Made by a program: the position numbers and the translations under genes. From the NCBI RefSeq assembly GCF_003259745.1, contig NZ_QLMC01000003.1, positions 62,001 to 126,000 of the forward strand: a stretch of DNA of 64,000 bases, written 5' to 3'. Each line of letters starts with the position of its first letter. Within the stretch, counting starts at the first letter, position 1. The notes beneath the pieces were generated by a model. That model was not told the origin of the DNA. It did no database searches and saw only the letters and a list, made by a program, of their open reading frames with translations. This DNA is from Larkinella arboricola (lineage in GTDB: Bacteria; Bacteroidota; Bacteroidia; Cytophagales; Spirosomataceae). Below are positions 54,633-62,980 of this stretch, in pieces.

Positions 54633-55514
54633 TTATACATCGCAGATTTGAATGCTCTCGCGCAGTGAAGTCAGCGGGTCACGCTTCGGAATAAACTCCT
54701 GGGCAACAAAGCCTTTGAAACCGGTATCAACAATGGCCTGCATGATGGCTGGGTAATAAAGCTCCTGCCCATTATCGATCTCATTCCGACCCGGATTGCC
54801 GCCCGTGTGATAGTGCGCAAAATACTGGTGATCGCGCCGGATGGTGCGGATAATATCTCCTTCCATGATCTGCATGTGGTAGATGTCGTACAGCAGCTTA
54901 AACCGCTCAGAACCCACCCGTTTGCACAACTCAACGCCCCAGGCCGACTTGTCGCACATATAATCCTTGTGATCAACTCTGCTGTTGAGCAGTTCCATCA
55001 CCATCGTCACACCGTGTTTTTCGGCGCTGCTCATGAGTTTTTTCAGACCCACGGCGCAGTTTTCCAGCCCTTTTTCGTCGTCCATGCCCCGGCGATTGCC
55101 CGAGAAACAGATCACCTGCGTCAAACCGGCATTTTTCAGTTTCGGGAAGATGGCTTCGTAGCTGGCGATCAGTTCATCGTGGAATTTCGGGTCGTTGAAA
55201 CCGTCGTTGATGCCTTTTCCGGCTCCCTGCGCCATCGAACAGGTCAGACCGTATTTTTTCACCACGTCCCACTGGTTAGGATCGAGCAGGTCGATGCCCG
55301 TAATGCCCATGTCTTTGGCGGCTTTGGCAAAATCTTCCAGCGGAATTTTGTTGTAGCACCACTTGCATACGGAATGATTGATCCGGCCTTTCAAGGGCGG
55401 ATAAACAGTTTTTTCGGTAGCGTCCATCTGAGTAGCGAAGGAGTCAAGAACAGAAAAGGTCAGGGCGGTTCCGGCGAGTGTTTTCAGGGCCGAACGGCGG
55501 GATGGTGATTTCAT
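54633..55514 (-). CDS. exported TIM-barrel sugar isomerase/epimerase (hydroxypyruvate-isomerase-like)
   Basis: This is a 293-residue protein with a Tat-type signal (MKSPSRRSALKTLAGTALTFSVLD). The AP-endonuclease-2-like barrel shows metal ligands in VMELLNSRVDHK, LLYDIYHMQIMEGD and FAHYHTGGNPGRNE. The cysteine-rich start HSVCKWCYNKIPLEDF is as in hydroxypyruvate isomerase relatives. An exported enzyme cannot act on sugar phosphates, so the substrate is more likely an oxidised free sugar. The DUF1080 gene lies just upstream, 79 bases away, and the two probably act together. The ATG at 55514 is preferred to an upstream ATG because of the signal peptide. Confidence 0.87.
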   Translation of the reverse strand: MKSPSRRSALKTLAGTALTFSVLDSFATQMDATEKTVYPPLKGRINHSVCKWCYNKIPLEDFAKAAKDMGITGIDLLDPNQWDVVKKYGLTCSMAQGAGKGINDGFNDPKFHDELIASYEAIFPKLKNAGLTQVICFSGNRRGMDDEKGLENCAVGLKKLMSSAEKHGVTMVMELLNSRVDHKDYMCDKSAWGVELCKRVGSERFKLLYDIYHMQIMEGDIIRTIRRDHQYFAHYHTGGNPGRNEIDNGQELYYPAIMQAIVDTGFKGFVAQEFIPKRDPLTSLRESIQICDV

Positions 55515-55589
55515 AATTTTGAATGAGTAAATGAGTGAATGATAGAATAGCCACTGTTCGCTCCTTTTATCATTCACTCATTCAAAATT
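55515..55589. repeat. imperfect inverted repeat between the DUF1080 and isomerase genes
   Basis: The arm at 55568-55589 pairs with 55515-55544, which carries eight extra bases from a local repeat of AATGAGT units. It fills nearly the whole intergenic gap and may fold in the mRNA. Confidence 0.55.
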
Positions 55590-55593
55590 GGTT

Positions 55594-56313
55594 TTAAAGT
55601 TCGCGGATCCGGATATTCCGGTACCATACTTTGTCGCCGTGGTCCTGCAAAGCAATCCGGCCGGTATCGTATTTGTTGAAACCTTCCCAGCCTTTGAATT
55701 TGCTTTCGCTCACCATTTTCTCCCATTCCGGGCCGCTGGTTGTGTATTCCACCACTTTCTTGCCGTTCAGGTAGTGCTCCACTTTTCCGTTGTTCACCAC
55801 CAGCCGCACTTTGTTCCATTCGCCCGCTACTTTCTGGGCGGAGAAGTCCGACGGGGGCAGCATATCGTACAGGGAGCCGGAGGTACGGTTTCCGTTCTTA
55901 CCAGCTTTGGCATCCGGATGACGCTCGTTATCAAGCACCTGCATTTCCGGGCCGGTTGCATACGTCGTCCGGTACTTCGGATCTTCGTGCACCCGGTAAA
56001 TAATACCGCTGTTGCCTTTCTCCGAAATTTTCCACTCGATTTCCAATTCGTAATTGGTGTATTCCTTGTCGGTAACGAGGTCGCCCCCACCGCGGCCGGT
56101 CAGCGTAATGGCACCGTCTTCCACCTGCCACTTATCCGATACGGGTTGCCCCTGTTTCAGGTAGTTATGCCAACCCGTCAACGTCTTTCCATCAAAAAGT
56201 TTAACCCATTTTCCTTTTTTGGGACCCGATGCAATTGTTCTGGGTACACTCGCAACGCTAACAACCAAAGCCAACAAGACCACGCGGGTCATCATGCTGA
56301 GCGAAATTTTCAT
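55594..56313 (-). CDS. DUF1080 protein (3-keto-disaccharide hydrolase-like)
   Basis: This is a 239-residue exported lectin-fold protein. After the signal peptide comes the family opening KWVKLFDGKTLTGWHNY, then KWQVEDGAITLTGRGGGDLVTDKEYTNYELEIEWKISEKGNSGIIYRVHED and WNKVRLVVNNGKVEHYLNGKKVVEY. Members of this family have been shown to hydrolyse 3-keto-glycosides made by periplasmic oxidoreductases. The gene is first of a pair with the exported isomerase, which fits the processing of 3-keto-sugars. The oxidoreductase that would make the substrate is not adjacent. Confidence 0.9.
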   Translation of the reverse strand: MKISLSMMTRVVLLALVVSVASVPRTIASGPKKGKWVKLFDGKTLTGWHNYLKQGQPVSDKWQVEDGAITLTGRGGGDLVTDKEYTNYELEIEWKISEKGNSGIIYRVHEDPKYRTTYATGPEMQVLDNERHPDAKAGKNGNRTSGSLYDMLPPSDFSAQKVAGEWNKVRLVVNNGKVEHYLNGKKVVEYTTSGPEWEKMVSESKFKGWEGFNKYDTGRIALQDHGDKVWYRNIRIREL

Positions 56314-56487
56314 AAAATGTCCTTGAGGTCAAGATTAATCCACTGCACCATTGCAGCAGAACAATATTAGAAAACGGGGACGGTTGCGGCAACTTTTTTA
56401 GTAAAAAGCTTCTAGAAAATACGTTTTTTAGAAGATTGATAGATTTTTACACCAAAACTTCCGGCGGCTACCGGCAACTTTACGGCG

Positions 56488-57042
56488 ATGAAACACCGAA
56501 CCGAAATCAATTGCGGAGACGGCATTACGCTGGCACCACCCACGCTGGCCGACACCGAAACCATTGCCCAACTGGCGAATAACCGCGCCATCTGTCTCAA
56601 TCTGCGCGATAGCCTGCCGCACCCGTACACGCTGACCGACGCTGTTTGGTTTGTTCAAACCGTCGAACGGGGGGCGCTGGGGCTGGTTTTCGGTATTTAT
56701 CTGGATAAAACGCTGGTCGGCGTGACAGGCGTGGTTCCGCAAACTGACATTCATCGGCTGTCGGGCGAAATCGGCTACTGGCTGGGCGAACCGTACTGGG
56801 GACGGGGCATTGCTACGGTTGCCATTCGCCATATGGTGCAGTATACTTTTGAAAACACCGATCTGATCCGGCTTTTTGCGGGTATCATGGCGCCCAATAA
56901 AGCCTCGATGCGGGTGTTGGAAAAGAACGGTTTTACGCTGGACCTTATTCAGCGGGCCGCCGTTTACAAGGCCGGTAAAGTGCTCGACGAATACCGTTAT
57001 AGTCTGATTAACGAAGAAAAATTAGCCGCTCTCCTGCCGTGA
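56488..57042 (+). CDS. GNAT-family acetyltransferase (RimJ/RimL-like)
   Basis: The 184-residue protein has the GNAT fold. The acetyl-CoA loop is GYWLGEPYWGRGIATVAIRHM, and the C-terminal part MAPNKASMRVLEKNGFTLD is typical of the RimJ/RimL subgroup. These enzymes acetylate N-terminal or small-molecule amines. The substrate is unknown. The stop overlaps the GTG start of the next gene by four bases, and that gene overlaps a third in the same way, giving one tight three-gene unit. Confidence 0.9.
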   Translation: MKHRTEINCGDGITLAPPTLADTETIAQLANNRAICLNLRDSLPHPYTLTDAVWFVQTVERGALGLVFGIYLDKTLVGVTGVVPQTDIHRLSGEIGYWLGEPYWGRGIATVAIRHMVQYTFENTDLIRLFAGIMAPNKASMRVLEKNGFTLDLIQRAAVYKAGKVLDEYRYSLINEEKLAALLP

Positions 57043-57977
57043 CCATCGCCGAAAAAATTCTGCACCGCATCAACCGACCGGACTTGCTGCAAACTTTATC
57101 CGAAGAACTGACGCCCTCGGAACTGAACTCGCTGTTACTGGAGGTTTTTGACCGGCGCATCCAACGGCTTTCACCGGCCAACCTGCTGCAACACTACCAG
57201 AAAAACCGTTTTGTTAAACCCGCCGACCTCGACGTAATGCGTCTTCGGGAACTGGAAACGCGGATTTTGCAGATTTTTGAAACGTTTCAGTTTCGGCCGG
57301 TCGAATTGTCGCCGGTCGCTCCGCTGGGTTCGTGTTCGGTCGTAGCCACGGCCGACCAGAAGAAGGTCCTGTCGGCGCTGCGCGGTACGGAAGTGCTGGC
57401 CGACGCCACCAACGCCCTGGCACTGCACGCGGCTGATCTGAAAAAAAGCGGACAGTGGCAACCGACGCAGCCCACCGATCAACTCCGGTTGAGCACCATC
57501 CAGCGGCACGTCCGAACGCCCCCGGTGACCGTAGCGGGCCATACGCAGCATTTCAAAATCGGCTGTCTGGTGTCGTCGGGGCGCGACACGGGTAATTTTC
57601 AGTTTGAGTGCGAAAGCCTGGCCGAGCATCTGGCCGTTATGACGGCGGTTTTGCGCGACACCTTACAAATCAGTAGCTTGCGGTTCAGGTTCATTCAACG
57701 CGCTGGCGTCGATCAGGGGCGGTTACTGGACCGGGTTGCAACCCACATTCGGCAACTCCGGAAGGATTTGTCCATCGAAACCGATACCGCGCCGGGTCGG
57801 CAGAACCCGTATTATAAAGGACTGCAATACAAAATACTGATAACCGTCGGTGGGCAGGAATACGAGATTGGAGACGGCGGTTTTGTGGACTGGACGCAGC
57901 AATTACTGCAAAATAAAAAAGAACGGTTTTTGATTACCGGTTTAGGCGTCGAACAGCTATTCCGGTTGGTAACATGA
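57039..57977 (+). CDS. unknown protein in the GNAT-AraC operon
   Basis: The 312-residue soluble protein starts at a GTG that overlaps the previous stop (GTGA). I do not recognise a family. The most conserved-looking stretch is ELSPVAPLGSCSVVATADQ, followed by SALRGTEVLADATNALALHAAD. The pattern of strands after it (HFKIGCLVSSGRDTG, RFRFIQRAGVD and YKGLQYKILITVGGQEYEIGDGG) suggests one compact alpha/beta domain. The N-terminal 70 residues are helical. No signal peptide or membrane segment is present. Its coupling with a GNAT and an AraC regulator suggests a shared small-molecule pathway. Confidence 0.8.
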   Translation: MTIAEKILHRINRPDLLQTLSEELTPSELNSLLLEVFDRRIQRLSPANLLQHYQKNRFVKPADLDVMRLRELETRILQIFETFQFRPVELSPVAPLGSCSVVATADQKKVLSALRGTEVLADATNALALHAADLKKSGQWQPTQPTDQLRLSTIQRHVRTPPVTVAGHTQHFKIGCLVSSGRDTGNFQFECESLAEHLAVMTAVLRDTLQISSLRFRFIQRAGVDQGRLLDRVATHIRQLRKDLSIETDTAPGRQNPYYKGLQYKILITVGGQEYEIGDGGFVDWTQQLLQNKKERFLITGLGVEQLFRLVT

Positions 57978-58786
57978 ACAAAGGACGGGTTATTTACGAA
58001 GACGAAGCTGAACCGCATTTCCGGCTGGCCTATCCGCATCCGGGCCTGACGGCTTTTGTGGAGTATTATTTTGAAGTAAACCAACCGGCTACCCTAGCTA
58101 ACCCGCTGTATTTAAATGCCCTGCCGAATCTTTCGAACCTGCTTTGCGTCAGCCTGCGCCCCCAAAGCTGGCTGTCCATTAACCAGAAAAGTGGGGCGCT
58201 GAGCACTGTAAAAGGATCACGGTTTCTGGGCAATCTGACCGATTTACACCTGTCTATTTATCCGGCCAGCGTTCACGAGTTTTACGTTAAATTCAAACCG
58301 GGGCTGCTTGGTAAGCTTTTCCGGATTAATCCCGCTGAGGTCGAAAACGCGAATGCTGATTTGATGAATTTCATTCCGCTGCCTGAACTGGAGGAGCACC
58401 TGCAAACCGCTCCGTCGTTCCGCGAACGGGTGAGCCTGATGGAACGGATGTTAATGAACCGGTTATACGGTTTTACCCCCGATTACCGGTTTGCTATTGT
58501 ACAGACAGCCTTGAATCGGTTTGGACAAACCACCGGCGACAATTTTCATCTAAGCCAAATCTGCCGCGAACTGGGTGTTTCGTATCCTTCCCTGCACCGG
58601 TATTTTACCGAAGTGCTGGGGTATTCGCCGAAATACTGCCAGAAATTACTTCGTTTCAAGAAAGGGCTGCACCTGTACAAACGACACGGGAGCGGCTATT
58701 CATTTGAGGAAATCGGGTATACCGATTTTTCCCATTTCGTGAAAAATTCCCGTCAGCTCACCCAACGTTCCCCGTCCGACTTGTAA
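57974..58786 (+). CDS. AraC-family transcriptional regulator
   Basis: The protein is 270 residues. The N-terminal part (about 1-150) is a cupin-like sensor of the DUF6597 type. The C-terminal part is the double HTH: ICRELGVSYPSLHRYFTEVLGYSPKYCQKLLRFKKGL and then YSFEEIGYTDFSHFVKNSRQL. The second helix pair carries the usual SHF signature, but the sequence ends soon after, in the normal place. Its ATG overlaps the stop of the unknown gene by four bases. It probably regulates this operon or a distant target. Confidence 0.9.
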   Translation: MNKGRVIYEDEAEPHFRLAYPHPGLTAFVEYYFEVNQPATLANPLYLNALPNLSNLLCVSLRPQSWLSINQKSGALSTVKGSRFLGNLTDLHLSIYPASVHEFYVKFKPGLLGKLFRINPAEVENANADLMNFIPLPELEEHLQTAPSFRERVSLMERMLMNRLYGFTPDYRFAIVQTALNRFGQTTGDNFHLSQICRELGVSYPSLHRYFTEVLGYSPKYCQKLLRFKKGLHLYKRHGSGYSFEEIGYTDFSHFVKNSRQLTQRSPSDL

Positions 58787-58790
58787 AAAT

Positions 58791-58823
58791 GAAAAAGGCC
58801 TGTCCAGATGACAAGCCCTTTTC
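58791..58823. terminator. terminator between convergent genes
   Basis: GAAAAAGGCCTGTC and GACAAGCCCTTTTC pair with two mismatches over 14 positions around a 5-base loop, between the AraC gene and the hydrophilic-protein gene. Confidence 0.65.
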
Positions 58824-58840
58824 ACAATGGTTCAACTTAC

Positions 58841-59344
58841 TTACGACTTACTATTCTTCTCGTTATCATCTTCTTTTCCGTAGCCCATCTTGTGCGGGTC
58901 GTACCCTTCCGAAGGATTATCGCCTTCTTCCAGAAATGTGGCCCCCTTCCGGTTAAACAAAGCCTCATCCGAGGGATTGTCCGGCAGTCCTTCAACACTG
59001 CTGGGTAAACCGCTCTCTACACTGTCCGGTGCGTTGGCCGCATCCCGCCGATTCTGGGCGATGACGTTTGGGTCCACATCCCATTCCTGGAAGGAGCCGT
59101 GCGAGTCCGGACGGGTTTCGTGCTGGTGGCTTCCCCGGTACTTTTCTTCCCGGTCTACTGTCAGGTCATAAGCGGTATCGCCCTGATCGGCCGGGGTTAT
59201 CATGCGTTCTTCGGTTCCAACCCCCTCACTCGGTTTTCCGTAATCGGAGGTACCATGCTGATAGGGATTACCGGAGTAATATTTATCATCCCGCGCCTGC
59301 GGATCGAATTTCTCCCTATTATTTGTTTCTTCGTTCGTTTCCAT
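58841..59344 (-). CDS. hydrophilic, probably disordered protein
   Basis: The 167-residue protein is rich in Asp, Glu, Asn, Gly, Ser and Pro, with almost no long hydrophobic run. No signal peptide is present. Short motifs such as ERMITPADQGDTAYDLT and NPSDEALFNRKG are all that could be conserved. Such proteins are often produced under desiccation or osmotic stress, but that is a guess from composition only. It is a single gene with a shared terminator on its 3' side. Confidence 0.65.
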   Translation of the reverse strand: METNEETNNREKFDPQARDDKYYSGNPYQHGTSDYGKPSEGVGTEERMITPADQGDTAYDLTVDREEKYRGSHQHETRPDSHGSFQEWDVDPNVIAQNRRDAANAPDSVESGLPSSVEGLPDNPSDEALFNRKGATFLEEGDNPSEGYDPHKMGYGKEDDNEKNSKS

Positions 59345-59402
59345 AGTATGGTGAGGGTTGATTCTCTACTATAACTGGAAAATCGGTGCAAGTGTTTGAA
59401 AA

Positions 59403-60176
59403 TTATCGTCCCATCCAGCCGCCATCGACGGTCAGAATAGTGCCGTGTACGTAATTGGAAGCCTGCGAAGCCAGATACACAACGGCTCCTTTCAGGTCGT
59501 CGGCTTCGCCCCAGCGCCCGGCCGGAATGCGGGACAGAATGGCCGGGTTGCGGTCAACGTCCGCCCGAAGAGCCGCCGTATTGTCGGTGGCAATGTAGCC
59601 CGGCGCGATGGCATTTACGTTGATGCCCTGCGAAGCCCATTCGTTGGCCAGCGCCTTCGTCAGCGACCCGATGGCTCCTTTGCTGGCGGCATACCCCGGC
59701 ACGTTTACACCACCCTGAAAGGTCAGCAGCGAAGCCGTAAAAATGATTTTCCGATTGAAATCCACGTCCCGCGCCAGCATGTCCCGGCCCACTTCCCGAC
59801 TCACCAGGAACTGGGCGTTCAGGTTGACATCCATGATTTCATCCCAGTATTCGTCAGGATGCTCGGCGGCTGGTTTCCGACGAATGTTTCCGGCATTGTT
59901 GATCAGAATATCAATCGGCGGGCATTCGTCGCGAACGGTTTCCAGAAACATGTAAACAGCCGCGCGGTCGGTAAAATCAACGGGAAACGGATAAAACTTG
60001 CGCCCCAAAGCCGTCACGGCCTGTTCTACCTCGCTGCCCGGTTCAAGCGTAGCCGACACGCCAATTACATCCGCACCGGCTTCGGCCAGCGCCACGGCCA
60101 TCGCTTTCCCAATTCCGCGTCTGGCACCCGTCACCAGTGCGGTTTTACCCTGAAGAGAGAATAAATCGAGGATCAT
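59403..60176 (-). CDS. KduD-like short-chain dehydrogenase
   Basis: This is a 257-residue SDR. NAD(P) binding is at TGARRGIG (16-23), NNAG is at 93-96, and the catalytic residues are Ser149, Tyr162 and Lys166 (GYAASKGA). The stretches NIRRKPAAEH and PAGRWGEADDLKGAVVYLAS, and the end VDGGWMGR, match 2-deoxy-D-gluconate 3-dehydrogenase (KduD), which reduces 2,5-diketo-3-deoxygluconate in uronate catabolism. KduI is not adjacent, so another sugar ketone is possible. A near-consensus -7 box (TACCTTTA, 60202-60209, minus strand) lies 26 bases upstream. Confidence 0.85.
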   Translation of the reverse strand: MILDLFSLQGKTALVTGARRGIGKAMAVALAEAGADVIGVSATLEPGSEVEQAVTALGRKFYPFPVDFTDRAAVYMFLETVRDECPPIDILINNAGNIRRKPAAEHPDEYWDEIMDVNLNAQFLVSREVGRDMLARDVDFNRKIIFTASLLTFQGGVNVPGYAASKGAIGSLTKALANEWASQGINVNAIAPGYIATDNTAALRADVDRNPAILSRIPAGRWGEADDLKGAVVYLASQASNYVHGTILTVDGGWMGR

Positions 60177-60394
60177 AAAACATCATTAAACGTACGAACG
60201 GTAAAGGTAACGGATGCCGCGCTTTACCCGCATCGTTCGGCCTTCTCCCTGCGGTTTTTCCCGCGACGAATCCGTCTGGCGTAGGTTTTTATCCGTCCCG
60301 CGTAGGTAAGCAGCGCCGGTTTCTTTGGACTTTTGTGAACGAAAAGCTACGGGATTACACCAAGGCCGACCACACAACAACAAATACACTGAAC

Positions 60395-61273
60395 ATGCTA
60401 CGCAAAATTTTGAAATGGACCGGCATTGTGCTGGGTTCCCTGATTGTCCTGCTCCTGACTGGCTATCTTTTCATTGCCAGCAACATCGCCAACCGGACCG
60501 ACAAAACGTACTCGTTTGCCGCCGAAAGTCTAGCCATTCCGACCGATACGGCAACCATCAATCGCGGTGAACACCTGGCCGTCATCAAAGGCTGCACCGA
60601 CTGCCACGGTGCTAATCTGGGCGGAAAAATCATGATCGACGATCCGGCGCTGGGGCGGCTGGTTTCTACTAACCTGACCCGTGGCCGGGGTGGTGTTCCT
60701 GCCGACTACAGCACCACCGACTGGCTGCGGGCGCTGCGCCACGGGGTTGGCCGCGACGGAAAACCGTTATTGTTTATGCCCTCGCACGAAACGACACTGC
60801 TCTCCCGGCAGGACATGGCCGCCATCATCGCGTACTGCCAGCAGGTGCCCGGGGTTGACAACGAATTACCGGAAAATGATCTCGGCCCGGTGGTTAATGT
60901 CATGACCTATCTGGACAAAATGCCGCTGCTTTCGGTCGAGAAAATCGACCACAACCGGCCGATGGTCGCTCAGATTGACTCGACCGAGGGCATTGCACAG
61001 GGTAAGTACCTGGCGGTTTCGTGCAGCGGTTGCCACCGGCCTACGTTTAAAGGAGGTGATCCGGTAGCGCCCGGCTTTCCGCCCGTGCCGGACCTGACCC
61101 TCACCGGAAACCCCGGCAAATGGACCAAAGACCAGTTTATTGCCACACTTCGCACCGGTAAAACACCCAGCGGCCACCAGATCAACAACGACAACATGCC
61201 CTGGAAGATGACGGCTCAGTACACCGACAAAGAACTGGCGTCCCTTTACCAATTCTTCCATTCCCTCAACTGA
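60395..61273 (+). CDS. membrane-anchored dihaem cytochrome c
   Basis: The 292-residue protein has an N-terminal transmembrane anchor (about 9-29). There are two class I cytochrome c domains, with haem sites CTDCH (Cys67, Cys70, His71) and CSGCH (Cys210, Cys213, His214). Met ligands are likely in FMPSHE and NMPWKM. It should carry electrons in the periplasm from a dehydrogenase to the terminal oxidase. The convergent neighbour is a PQQ-type sugar dehydrogenase, a possible electron donor. The ATG at 60395 is preferred to a GTG 20 codons upstream because the anchor starts there. Confidence 0.92.
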   Translation: MLRKILKWTGIVLGSLIVLLLTGYLFIASNIANRTDKTYSFAAESLAIPTDTATINRGEHLAVIKGCTDCHGANLGGKIMIDDPALGRLVSTNLTRGRGGVPADYSTTDWLRALRHGVGRDGKPLLFMPSHETTLLSRQDMAAIIAYCQQVPGVDNELPENDLGPVVNVMTYLDKMPLLSVEKIDHNRPMVAQIDSTEGIAQGKYLAVSCSGCHRPTFKGGDPVAPGFPPVPDLTLTGNPGKWTKDQFIATLRTGKTPSGHQINNDNMPWKMTAQYTDKELASLYQFFHSLN

Positions 61274-61364
61274 CGTTGCCGGTTTCGGCAACAGCGCCGG
61301 AACGGGTTTTACGAAAGACGATCCGGAGACGTAAAGAAGACAACGACAAATCCATTGAATACAC

Positions 61365-61538
61365 ATGAAAACGATTATTACGGTAGCCCGGCGGCTTACC
61401 CAGCGCTGGCGGGTTTCTGCTGGAGCGGGCACAGTTGATTCACCCCTACGAATTAACAAATCCTCTCAAGGGAACCCACGTCATCGACGGTTATTACTGG
61501 TTCGGCCAGCCTTACTAAATGGACTACAGAAAGAGTAG
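61365..61538 (+). pseudogene. probable frame-shifted gene remnant
   Basis: An ATG at 61365 opens a 57-codon frame that begins MKTIITVARRL, a start common in DoxX/MauE-type membrane proteins, then turns Arg-rich. A different frame, ending at TAA 61516-61518, reads LLERAQLIHPYELTNPLKGT and then a Tyr-rich end (GYYWFGQPY), which looks far more protein-like. One or more frameshifts or deletions may have joined and broken these pieces. It could also be a real small gene in the first frame. Confidence 0.35.
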
Positions 61539-61551
61539 CGTTCATAAAAAG

Positions 61552-61584
61552 AAAAAGCGCACGGCAGTTGCTGTGCGCTTTTTT
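61552..61584. terminator. bidirectional intrinsic terminator
   Basis: AAAAAGCGCAC and its complement, with extra GCA/TGC pairing inside, form a hairpin flanked by an A-run and a T-run between convergent genes. Confidence 0.88.
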
Positions 61585-61610
61585 ATTAAGCGTGAATAAC
61601 GAAACAGGCG

Positions 61611-62843
61611 TTATTTCTTATCAATCCGGTACAATCTTCCCTGGTCGGTGACGGCGTATAAAGCGCCATCTTTACCCTGGGTTATATCCCGGAAACGCTG
61701 GCCTTCATCCGCCAGCAATCTTTCTTCCCCGACCACCTTGTTGTTCTCAATCACAAGCCGTACAATGTGCATACTGCTCAGACCGCCGATAAACAAATTG
61801 TTTTTCCACTCGGGGATGTTGTCGCTGCTGTAAAAAGTCATACCGCTGGGCGAAACAACGGGATCCCAGTAGTAAACTGGCTGCTCCATTCCTTCTTTCT
61901 GCTGAATGGGCGCCCCAATTTTTTCACCACTGTATTCAATACCGTACGTAATGGTAGGCCATCCGTAATTCTTACCCGGCTGAATCCGGTTCAGTTCGTC
62001 GCCACCCCGTGGGCCAAATTCAACTTCCCACAGATCGCCGGTTACCGGGTGAAACGCAAGGCCCTGCACATTCCGGTGGCCGTACGAATACAGTTCCGGT
62101 TTGGCATTAGCCTGGCCCTGGAATGGATTTCCGGCTACCGGTTTGCCATCTTTGGTGATCCGGATCACTTTTCCCAGACTGGAGTTTAACGCCTGGGCCT
62201 GGGGCCGGGTCACTTTGTCCGAGCGTTCGCCGGTGCTGATAATCAGGTTGCCGTCTTTGTCAAAAACAATCCGTCCGCCATAGTGCAGCGTGCCTTTATA
62301 AGCCGGGGTGGCCCGGTAAATTACCGTAGCGCCCTCCATTCTTTTTTCGTCGGCAGAAAGTTTACCTTTGGCAACCGCCGTCAGATTTCCTTCGGGGAGC
62401 GGCTCGGAAAACACCCAGTACACCATTCGGTTCTGTTCAAAATTCGGGTCAAGCCGAATACCCAGCAGCCCGCCCTGCCCGTCGGAATTCACCTTGGGAA
62501 TACCGGCGATGGGTGCGCCCAGGGCCCCGTTTGTGCTTGCGATGCGCATGGTTCCGGACTTTTCAGTGATGATAAACCGGCCATCGGGCAGGCTCGTGAT
62601 GCCCCAGGGATTTTTCAGTTCGCTGGTCAGGACTTTTCCTTCGTAAGCCGTACGCGATTTTACCCCGCCAATCCGGGTTTGCCCCGCATAGGCGGGTTTG
62701 TAGTTCGTATTGGCGGCTTTGGTTTCGACCGGTGCCGCTGTGGTGTCCGTTTTCACCACGTTCGAGCTTTCGGACGTATTTTTTCCGCAGGCAGAAAAAG
62801 CAAGCGTACTTCCGGCAAGAAGTAGAGGCAGAATTTTAGTCAT
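61611..62843 (-). CDS. PQQ-dependent (soluble-type) sugar dehydrogenase lipoprotein
   Basis: This is a 410-residue lipoprotein with lipobox FSAC (Cys19). The six-bladed beta-propeller shows the glucose/sorbosone dehydrogenase marks: NPWGITSLPDGRFIITEKSG, GLLGIRLDPNF, LHYGGRIVFDKDGNLIISTGERSD, SYGHRNVQGLAFHP and GDELNRIQPGKNYGWP. Family members oxidise aldoses with pyrroloquinoline quinone. PQQ synthesis genes are not in the window. The likely electron acceptor is a c-type cytochrome, and one is encoded by the convergent gene. The ATG at 62843 gives a clean signal peptide; an earlier start eleven codons upstream is rejected. Confidence 0.9.
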   Translation of the reverse strand: MTKILPLLLAGSTLAFSACGKNTSESSNVVKTDTTAAPVETKAANTNYKPAYAGQTRIGGVKSRTAYEGKVLTSELKNPWGITSLPDGRFIITEKSGTMRIASTNGALGAPIAGIPKVNSDGQGGLLGIRLDPNFEQNRMVYWVFSEPLPEGNLTAVAKGKLSADEKRMEGATVIYRATPAYKGTLHYGGRIVFDKDGNLIISTGERSDKVTRPQAQALNSSLGKVIRITKDGKPVAGNPFQGQANAKPELYSYGHRNVQGLAFHPVTGDLWEVEFGPRGGDELNRIQPGKNYGWPTITYGIEYSGEKIGAPIQQKEGMEQPVYYWDPVVSPSGMTFYSSDNIPEWKNNLFIGGLSSMHIVRLVIENNKVVGEERLLADEGQRFRDITQGKDGALYAVTDQGRLYRIDKK

Positions 62844-62873
62844 TGTGCTTTTTTGTTTCAGGTTAACGTACTT

Positions 62874-62881
62874 CAAAAATA
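62874..62881 (-). promoter_or_regulatory. -7 element of the PQQ dehydrogenase promoter
   Basis: TATTTTTG on the minus strand matches TAnnTTTG exactly, 30 bases before the ATG. No TTG is found at the usual distance, so the -33 element is unclear. Confidence 0.45.
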
Positions 62882-62980
62882 GAAGTTTTATCGGGGAGGT
62901 AACACCAGATTGGCAAAAAGCGTTTGGCCCCGGAAACGCACACGCTAATTTTTAGCTACTTTCTATTCGTCGTCAGTTTG

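Larger units (their letters stand above)
61274..61610. other. intergenic region with a gene remnant and terminator
   Basis: These 337 bases separate the convergent cytochrome and dehydrogenase genes. They hold a frame-shifted coding remnant (61365-61538) and a strong terminator (61552-61584). Nothing else was found. Confidence 0.5.
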
